Below are positions 57,569 to 64,000 of a stretch of 64,000 nt of DNA, piece after piece (position 1 is the first letter of the stretch; each line of letters starts with the position of its first letter). The notes under the pieces are model-generated. The model made no database searches. It was not told the DNA's origin and saw nothing but the letters and a program-made list of their open reading frames with translations. The position numbers and the translations under genes were made by a program. Origin of the DNA: Jaapia argillacea MUCL 33604. Lineage: Eukaryota > Basidiomycota > Agaricomycetes > Jaapiales > Jaapiaceae. The stretch lies in NCBI GenBank assembly GCA_000697665.1, contig KL197710.1, positions 1,835,036 to 1,899,035 on the forward strand. Direction: 5' to 3'.

Positions 57569-57976
57569 CAGGTCTTATCTCGCTGCTGTTTGTCCTCCTG
57601 CAAGAACCCATATGTATAATGTACTCTAGATTCATCCGAATACCCGGACCTTATTCGTCCTTTCATCGCATACATCACCATCCTCTAGTCGCAGATTCCC
57701 TTCGCTCTTCTCCTCCCCTCGTCCACAGGGACATTATTGCCTTGTGCTCGCATTTGTCATTATTCTTGAGTAACTTTTTGTTTGTTCTCTCTTGTTCTCC
57801 CTACTTCTCTCTGCATGGTAGATTCAGGTCGTGAACAAAGTAGAAAACACACTGTATCTAACCCGTACATCCATCCACATCAGGCCATTCAAAAAAATCA
57901 AAGTCATTGATTCGTGAAATCGTACTAGTATATCGTACTAGTAGACATTAGCACATGGCAAAGGTATTCATGAAGG
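57569..57976. other. Convergent intergenic region
   Basis: About 410 T- and C-rich bases, then A-rich near 57890, between the convergent galactosyltransferase and the first array gene. The duplicated motif ATCGTACTAGTA is near 57920-57945. No gene. Confidence 0.5.
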
Positions 57977-59408
57977 TCAGTTGGTATAGGCTGGTGCATA
58001 TCCATCCAAGTATGGAGCGATGGGATTTGAGAAACCTTCGGTCACTGCGCTCGGGAGAGGAGTATCGGTTTGCAGTCTTGATTGTACAGCGTTTCGGATT
58101 GAGGGTTCCATCATCCTGAACCACTCACCCTCCCTGGTACCCACCAGTCGCATATAGCCACCTGCTGGTAGACCAACCAGTCTCGGAGGCGCTGGACCTT
58201 GCCAACCCGAATAGGCCGCATTGGACGAATCCGCAACTGGTTCGTACCCGTTATAGTTGTTTTCGCGTTGCCACGATTTGAGCGCGTACGCTCCGCCACA
58301 GACTTCCCAGTTCCCGCCTCCCCAACGGCTGAACCTTTTGAATAACCAAATGAAGGGGTATATGAGGAATAGCCAGAGAAGTATTCGGACCCATATGTGG
58401 GAAAGGGCCCTGGATAGTTTGTTGTCGGGACGGATGTGGATTTTGGTGCCTGAGACTTTCACTTCGACAGTTACTGAGCTGTGATAGCCCGTGGAGGAAA
58501 TAGTGGAGCGAATAGCGTCAAGAATGGTGTGTATATCCCATCCATAAACAACCTACAGAAGGGTATGCTTAGTACACCCGGTTCACGGACTACGATGGAC
58601 ATTCCACACACCTTGTGATAGGTAAAATCTTTGAGAAGTTTGCGGCTAGCACAGTATTCGTCTGCCCACTGTCTAAGTGACCGGGATGATTTGAGAACGA
58701 CACCATCGTCGAATCCCGCTACTCCCTCCTGCCATCCCGGTCCCACCCAAGGAGGTAACCCTCTATCGTAGCGCTGCTTCTGCCAGTCCTTCGCCATAGA
58801 TTTCTCTTCGCTTATAGCTTTCCTCCGCCCGTTGGGTGTGTCGACTTGAAGAACCATTAGGCCGCGATAGGCAGGCTCTGAGTCTGCCACCGACCAGTGG
58901 ATGGGACCTGAAGCGATGTGTCGTCCCACATCGAGGAAGAAATTGAAGTCGGTGATGTGTTCAGTATATGTTTCGACTCGGGTCGTTGGGTGACCTTGGG
59001 CATCCGTTGTGGTGACAATCCTTTCGCGAGTTTCAGGATGGCTACCATGACAGCGGATCAAGAAACCGGGAGGAACAGATGCTTGAGCTAGCAAAAAGCG
59101 AAACAACGCCTCTCCTGAAAGCAAAGGGGAGTAAGATGAGAGGAAGGGTGAAATGAGTCTTTTGGACGAACCGTCCTGGTTCAAATGATGATCATGGGAG
59201 ATCAAGTTCCCGGAATAGTTCGTCCAGCACTCCGCTTCGTAAGGGGTGAACGCGGGACGAGGTGCCTCACACCCCTGGGGAAAGAAAGATTCTGACCTCT
59301 TGAGCTGGATGGTGACATGTCCAGGGTCCTCTTTATCTAAAATTGAACTGAGGGGTCGTGTTGAGATGAGTATTAATGGAAAGCCGAACCTTCTTTGGTG
59401 AATGACAT
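57977..59408 (-). CDS. Array gene A: uncharacterised single-pass membrane protein
   Basis: First member of the four-copy family. I choose the start at 59408 (MSFTKE), spliced across a 50-60 nt intron to DKEDPGHVTIQLKRS; an unspliced start at 59418 would use the intron as coding. Conserved blocks in order: FTPYEAE and NLISHDHHLNQDG; GEALFRFLLAQASVPPGF; DFNFFLDVGRHI and GPIHWSVAD; the basic RRKAISEEKSMAKDW; GLPPWVG; SLRQWADEYCASRKLLKDF; then, after an intron, VYGW and IHIRPDNKLSRALSHIW. One hydrophobic helix (RILLWLFLIYPFIWLF) is followed by WEVCGGAYALKSWQ, and the C-terminus has REGEWFRMMEPSIRNAVQSR. Stop at 57977. It is clearly diverged from copies B and D. Function unknown. Confidence 0.8.
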
Positions 59409-60054
59409 GGTTGTTCAACGAAGGACCTGCAACTGGTGCTTCACAAGGATTGTCCCGTATTTTTGAATGGCTGTCGTGTGGGGATGGTGCGGCATGGTAC
59501 AGTATCTATGCATCGCCCCAGCGACACTGCCCGCTGCCGTGGTGAACAGAAGCCAACCAGCACTAAAGCAGTACTTCAATCTAGAGGTTGCTAACTACAG
59601 TCGACACATGGCCCCTCAGGTACTACCCCACCATCGATTTTGCCTCGCCAAGCAACACTGGCTGGCCATCTGACCAGACCTCCTTGGCCATGGTATGGCC
59701 CTGTAGTCTTGGTGGAAGTTGGGTATCCTTCTGCGCGATTCACCCGTACCTATAACACACGTACATATACTTCACTACACCTCTTCTACTTACAAGCACA
59801 AGGATGTATAAGATTCCGACATCCGCAGCGTCCCCATCCTCTTCTCGATTGACAAGCTCTTGTACTGCTACAGTATGGTTCCATTACAGATTTGCCACGC
59901 AGAGCATCTGGTATCTCAGCAGACCTTGGGTTCGTTCGAAAATGCGCAGCGCATTTGCTGTGTGGCTGCAGCGGCAACAAACTGCCATTTACAGCTTATG
60001 TATAAATAGTCTGTGAGCCCACCATGACTGTCCAAGCCAACGACATCGAGCAGG
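59409..60054. other. Divergent region between array genes A and B
   Basis: About 650 bases. The right part, from about 59799, is duplicated upstream of gene D. A TATAAAT at 60001-60007 lies 48-54 bases before the gene B ATG. The left part has no recognised content. Confidence 0.6.
60001..60007 (+). promoter_or_regulatory. TATA box of gene B
   Basis: TATAAAT, 48 bases before the ATG at 60055. The counterpart TATAAAT at 62630-62636 precedes gene D by 31 bases, in otherwise diverged sequence, which supports a functional role. Confidence 0.6.
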
Positions 60055-61466
60055 ATGGTTTACATCAAGAACACTGCTTCCCAAGCTCCATACACTAGCC
60101 TCTCGTCATCCTCCCCACCATCTTCCTCCAGCCAACTCATCCCGGAGCCGGAACAGCATGTACCTCCCAGTTACCTCGGGGTCGACGTTGGCAACGACAC
60201 CTATGTTCCTCAGGGTGGCGAAGAGCAACCCCCAGAGTTTACGCCTTATGAGGCCGAGTACGACGTCCACAGCAACGGGCATATAGTTTCGCATGATCGT
60301 CATTTGAACGAGGACGGTAAGCCGGTTCCTTCTCTGGGTTGGAGACGGCTCATTGAGGATAGTCGTTCGTAGGAGAAGCTTTGTATCGTTTTCTGCTCTC
60401 CCAAGCCTCGACTCCGCCTACGTTCCTCTGTCACTGTCGAGGGACCCACACCGAACCCCGCCGCCGTACCGTCTCGAGTACAGGCTCCCGTAGAAGATCC
60501 AGGACGAGAACTAAGTCTCACACCAAAACGATCACAGACTTCGATTTCTACTTGGATGTCGGCCGTCACATCGTTTTAGGACCGATCCACTGGTCAATGG
60601 CAGATGACGAACCTGGTTATCGAGGCCTTGTGGTTCGACAAATGGAAACTGTGGAGGGGAGGCGAAAGGCGACAAGGGAAGAAAGAAAGGGATTCAAGGC
60701 TTGGCTGAAGCAACGAGTTGCGCGAGGGTTGCCACCCTGGGTACCTCAGAATTCGCTTGTTTCGGGAGATCCGTTGGGCAGTACTAAAGTGTTGAAGTCT
60801 TCGAAGACGTTGCGCCAATGGGCAGACGAATATTGTGCGAGCCCCAAATATTTCAAGGAGTTCACCTACGAGAAGGTTGGTACACGCACGCACGCCAGCA
60901 TCCATGTTCCGGCAACAACGAATTTGCCCTTTCTCTAGGTTGTATATGGCTGGCACACCGCTGCCCTTAAGGATGCCATTCGTACTGCCATCCTTTCCAC
61001 CAACTACCGAGGCACCATCACAGTAGACTTTGAAACCAAGTCATCAAAGATCACCGTCCGAACAGACAACCGTCTGTCTCGAGCACTTTCCAAAACATGG
61101 GTTAAAGTCCTTCTCATCATCTTCTTGATCTATTGGCCTTTCATCTGGCTCTACAAACGCTTCCACCCTCGAGGTAGAGGACGATGGGAAGTGTGCGGAG
61201 GTGCTTATGCGCTCAAGTACCGGCAACGATATTGTATGGTACCTCTGGTTGATGTGGGGTCGTTCTCGACCGAAGCCCAGCCTTCGTATACACACGAGGT
61301 CCGCACGGAGACTCGGGTCATCGGTGTTAGAGAAGGAGAATGGTTACAGAGATGGGAAGGTGTTCTTCGGATGGCGGTGAACTCTCGAACCCAGTCTGAC
61401 ATTCCTCTTACCGAGCCTGGTTTCGGTCCTGCTGCCTCGAACACTGTTGCAATTATTGACGCTTAA
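60055..61466 (+). CDS. Array gene B: uncharacterised single-pass membrane protein
   Basis: Intact family member of 430 residues in three exons (introns 60317-60372 and 60876-60938). It starts MVYIKNTASQAPYTSLSSSS. Conserved blocks: FTPYEAEYDVHSNGHIVSH, GEALYRFLLSQASTPPTF, DFDFYLDVGRHIVLGPIHWS, DDEPGYRGLVVRQ, RKATREERKGFKAWLKQR, GLPPWVPQN, LKSSKTLRQWADEYCASPKY, then VVYGW, AIRTAILSTNYRGTITVDF and ITVRTDNRLSRALS. One hydrophobic segment, VKVLLIIFLIYWPFIWLYKR, is followed by GRWEVCGGAYALKYRQ. The C-terminal part contains VIGVREGEWLQRWEGVLRMA. No catalytic motif is recognised. The long soluble N-terminal part and one membrane helix suggest a membrane-anchored protein; its side and role are unknown. 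Confidence 0.85.
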
Positions 61467-61647
61467 CGGATATGCTTTGCCTTGGCAGCGATCACTCATG
61501 TAGTTTAGCGGCACTGTGAACTGAATACTATCACATTGGGAAGTTCCCAAAAAAAACCCCACTGCATACATGTATGAAAGCTACAACGACACTGAATGCT
61601 CTCACAAAGTCCCCAGGTAACCACAGTAGCATTCCAGCCGAGCAAAC

Positions 61648-62427
61648 TTATGGAATACGCCTTTCAACCGGATAACCGTCGAGAGACAAGACGGAACGGG
61701 GAACCTGGTCAACCGGGTCAATGACCAGCTTGTCCGACTTCCGTTTCACAACAACTGAACGTCGGATTGTTCCTTCAAACAACCGAAACCACTCTCCTTC
61801 CCTCATACCCAACAACTTGTGCCGAACCCATCGGGAGCCGTGGTGATGCGTGATGGCATGGCATGGCCCTCGTCTGGTAACAATGCTGCCAGTACTTCAG
61901 AGCATATGCGCCACCGCAAACTTCCCAACGTCCGCCGCCTTGAGGATAGAATTTCTTGTAAAGCCAGACGAATGGCATCAGAAGGGTCTCTGTTCAGAAA
62001 CCTCCGGAACGAACGCAGATTTTGGAACTGGTGAGTTCATAGTCCACACTTAGTTCCCCTGTGTAAGGTGTGGCGAGTATGATGGAGCGTATCGCAGCTT
62101 CTATACCATCGAAATTTCAGCCATACATCGTCTGTGAGCAAAAATCAGCGTTAAGTACAGCTGATAGATCCGAATTTGAGAATACACACACCAAGGATTT
62201 GGTGCTGGCACAGTAATCGTCAGCCCATTGGCGGATGGTACGACTGGATCGCAGGGTGGCAGCATGACCATCTGCATCGTGCATGCTACTATCGTCCTGC
62301 CATAGTGGCAGTCCCTTTGCACTACGTCTTCCCTTCCAATCATTAGCATTTTTGTAGTCTCCCACGGCAGACCAGTCCTTTTTGATAAGAGAGGTGGCGG
62401 ACGATGTGTGATGGCATTCTAGTATTG
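61648..62427 (-). pseudogene. Array copy C: truncated, decayed family member
   Basis: A minus-strand relic of the same family. It begins near 62427 with SLIKKDWSAVGDYKNAND and GLPLWQDD, then RTIRQWADDYCASTKSLV. After an intron it has MYGWNFDGIEAAIRSIILAT and LSVDYELTSSKICVR, then an in-frame TGA; the RPDNRLSRALS segment and the first half of the membrane helix are missing. It resumes at MPFVWLYKKFYPQGGGRWEV and ALKYWQ, shifts frame near 61830, and continues LLGMREGEWFRLFEGTIRRS to a TAA at 61648. The N-terminal half of the family is absent, and the break coincides with the start of the duplicated unit. At least three lesions make it non-functional. Confidence 0.8.
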
Positions 62428-62629
62428 ACAAGGACGTACTAGACTCCGACATGCGCAGCGTCCCCATCGATCCTCTTCTCGATTGCACCGCTGTACGCGT
62501 AGTTCCATTACAGATTTGCAACGCAGAGCAGCATCTAGAACTCTCCGCAGCAGACCCGGCGAAAATGCGGAGTCCAACCCAACTGTCTTGTGTGTGGCTG
62601 TAGCAGCAACAAAGTGTCCAAGATTACTG

Positions 62630-62636
62630 TATAAAT
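62630..62636 (+). promoter_or_regulatory. TATA box of gene D
   Basis: TATAAAT, 31 bases before the ATG at 62667. It matches the element of gene B. Confidence 0.55.
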
Positions 62637-62666
62637 TCTTCAAGCCAACGACATCGACGAGCAGGG

Positions 62667-64000
62667 ATGCTTTACACGAAGGACACTACCTCCCAAGCTC
62701 CATACACCAGCCTCCCGTCGTCCTCCCCACCATCGTCTTCCAGCAAACTCATCCCGGAGCCTGAACAGCATGTATTAGCTCCTAGTTACCTTGGGATCGA
62801 CGTTGGCAACGACACCTATGTTCCTCAGGGTGGCGAAGAGCCACCCCCAGAGTTTACGCCTTATGAGGCCGAGTACGACGTCCACAGCAACGGGCATATA
62901 GTTTCGTATGATCATCATTTGAACGAGGACGGTAGGCCGGTTTATTCTCTGGTTTGGAGACAGCTCATTGAGGATAGTGATTCGTAGGAGAAGCTCTGTA
63001 CCGTTTTCTTCTCGCCCAAGCCTCGACTCCCCCTACGTTCCTCTGTCACTGTCGAGGGACTCACACCGAAACCCACCACCGTACCGTCTCGAGCCCAGAT
63101 TCCCATGGAAGATTCAGGACGAGAACTGAGTCCTACACCGAAACGATCACGGATTTCGATTTCTACTTGGATGTCGGCCGTCACATCATTTTAGGACCAA
63201 TCCACTGGTCAATGGCAGATGACGAACCTGGTTATCGAGGCCTTATGGTTCGACAAGTGGAAACGTCGGAGGGGAGACGAACGGCGACGAGGGAGGAAAG
63301 GAAGGGATTCAAGGCTTGGCTGAAGGAGCGAATTGGGCGAGGGTTGCCACCTTGGATACCTCAGAATTCTCTTGTTTCGGGAGATCCGTTGGGCAATGCT
63401 GAAGTGTTGAAGTCTTCGAAGACGTTGCGTCAATGGGCAGACGAATATTGTGCGAGTCCTAAATACCTCAAGGAGTTCACCTACGAGAAGGTTCGTATAT
63501 ACATGCACACAAGTGTACATGTTCTTGCAACAATTAACCCCTTTCTCTCTAGGTTGTCTATGGCTGGCACATCGCTGCTCTCAAGGATGCCATCCGTGCT
63601 GCTATTCTCTCCACCAACTACCGAGGCACCATCACAGTAGACTTTGAAACCAAGTCATCAAAGATCACTGTCCGACCAGACAACCGCCTATCTCGAGCAC
63701 TTTCCAAAACATGGGTTAAGGTCCTTCTCATCATCTTCCTGATCTATTGGCCTTTCATCTGGCTCTACAAGCGCTTCCACCCTCGAGGTGGAGGAAGATG
63801 GGAAGTGTGCGGAGGGGCTTATGCCCTCAAATACTGGCAACGATATGATACGGCACCTCTGGTCGATGTGGGGTCGTCCTCGACCGAAGCCCAACCCCCT
63901 TCGTATACACAGGAGGCCCGCACGGAGACCCGGGTCATCGGTGTTAGGGAAGGAGAATGGTTCCAGAGATGGGAGGGTGTCCTTCGGATGGCGGTTAACT
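62667..64000 (+). CDS. Array gene D: uncharacterised single-pass membrane protein (3' end outside window)
   Basis: Near-duplicate of gene B. It starts MLYTKDTTSQAPYTSLPSSS and keeps every conserved block: FTPYEAEYDVHSNGHIVSYD, GEALYRFLLAQASTPPTF, DFDFYMDVGRHIILGPIHWS-type segment, ERKGFKAWLKERIGRGLPPW, KTLRQWADEYCASPKYLKEF, VVYGWHIAALKDAIRAAILS, ITVRPDNRLSRALSKTW, VKVLLIIFLIYWPFIWLYKR, and WEVCGGAYALKYWQRYD. Relative to B it restores the family consensus RPDN (B has RTDN) and GGGRW (B has GRGRW). By comparison with B about 28 residues are missing past 64000. No lesion is seen in the part present. Confidence 0.85.

Larger units (their letters stand above)
59799..61466 (+). repeat. Duplicated unit, copy 1 (upstream region plus gene B)
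   Basis: From about 59799 this segment aligns with 62428 onward, covering about 250 bases upstream of the ATG (shared CGCAGCGTCCCCATC, TTCCATTACAGATTTGC, CGCAGAGCA and a TATAAAT box) and the whole of gene B including both introns. The offset is about 2.61-2.63 kb throughout, with small indels. Confidence 0.85.
62428..64000 (+). repeat. Duplicated unit, copy 2 (upstream region plus gene D, cut by window end)
   Basis: Counterpart of 59799-61466. The coding part is far closer to gene B than is A or C, and introns sit at the same positions. The upstream part has diverged more than the exons. The unit is still open at 64000. Confidence 0.85.

Overview
This 64-kb window comes from a filamentous, probably mushroom-forming basidiomycete. 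The evidence is dense short genes broken by many 50-60 nt GT-AG introns, very small exons, a TPR-less SGT1, a class II Dug3-type amidotransferase, and unknown protein families of a kind I recall from Agaricomycetes. I see no rRNA, tRNA, CRISPR array, intact transposon or virus-like element. Almost all sequence is conserved housekeeping chromosome. The accessory part is the last 6 kb, plus two gene-poor gaps (40.7-42.0 kb and 50.3-51.8 kb).

Layout. 1-1749: 5' end of VPS13 (minus). 2348-3146: small unknown protein. 3601-4867: ELO fatty-acid elongase. 5489-8646: PH-C2-RasGAP. 8751-12094: AP-2 alpha adaptin (minus). 12404-16778: DExH RNA helicase (minus). 17188-19353: dysferlin-domain protein (minus), head to head with the Fe-S co-chaperone JAC1 (19430-20285). 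Then on the plus strand: AGM1 (20668), DUG3-like (23065), a membrane/GRAM-like protein (24987), REC8 (27809) and IDI1 (31361). An unknown basidiomycete protein (32446-33760, minus) faces MPC1 (34192-34898). DNA ligase I (34939-38395, minus) faces a TPR/F-box/LRR protein (38603-40720). Then uS17/RPS11, a PPZ-type phosphatase, an SLC35F-like transporter (minus), bL36m, dihydrofolate reductase (minus), an RTA1-family protein (minus), SGT1 (minus), a GST-like protein and a GT31-like galactosyltransferase (55095-57568).

The right end (57977-64000) holds four copies of one uncharacterised single-pass membrane family in the order minus, plus, minus (decayed), plus. The two plus copies share coding sequence, intron positions and upstream sequence, which marks a recent duplication of about 2.6 kb.

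Two regulatory arrangements stand out. The 207-bp gap between DNA ligase I and the TPR/F-box/LRR gene (same domain order as the replisome F-box proteins Dia2 and Pof3) carries three ACGCG cores including ACGCGT, and an overlapping CGCGAAA. The 76-bp gap between JAC1 and the dysferlin gene carries a perfect TGACGTCA palindrome. Other points of note are 11-, 13- and 16-nt internal exons (REC8, GST-like, F-box), a PCNA-binding PIP box formed only by splicing in the ligase, and an acid-free 48-residue possible mitochondrial presequence in frame ahead of IDI1.
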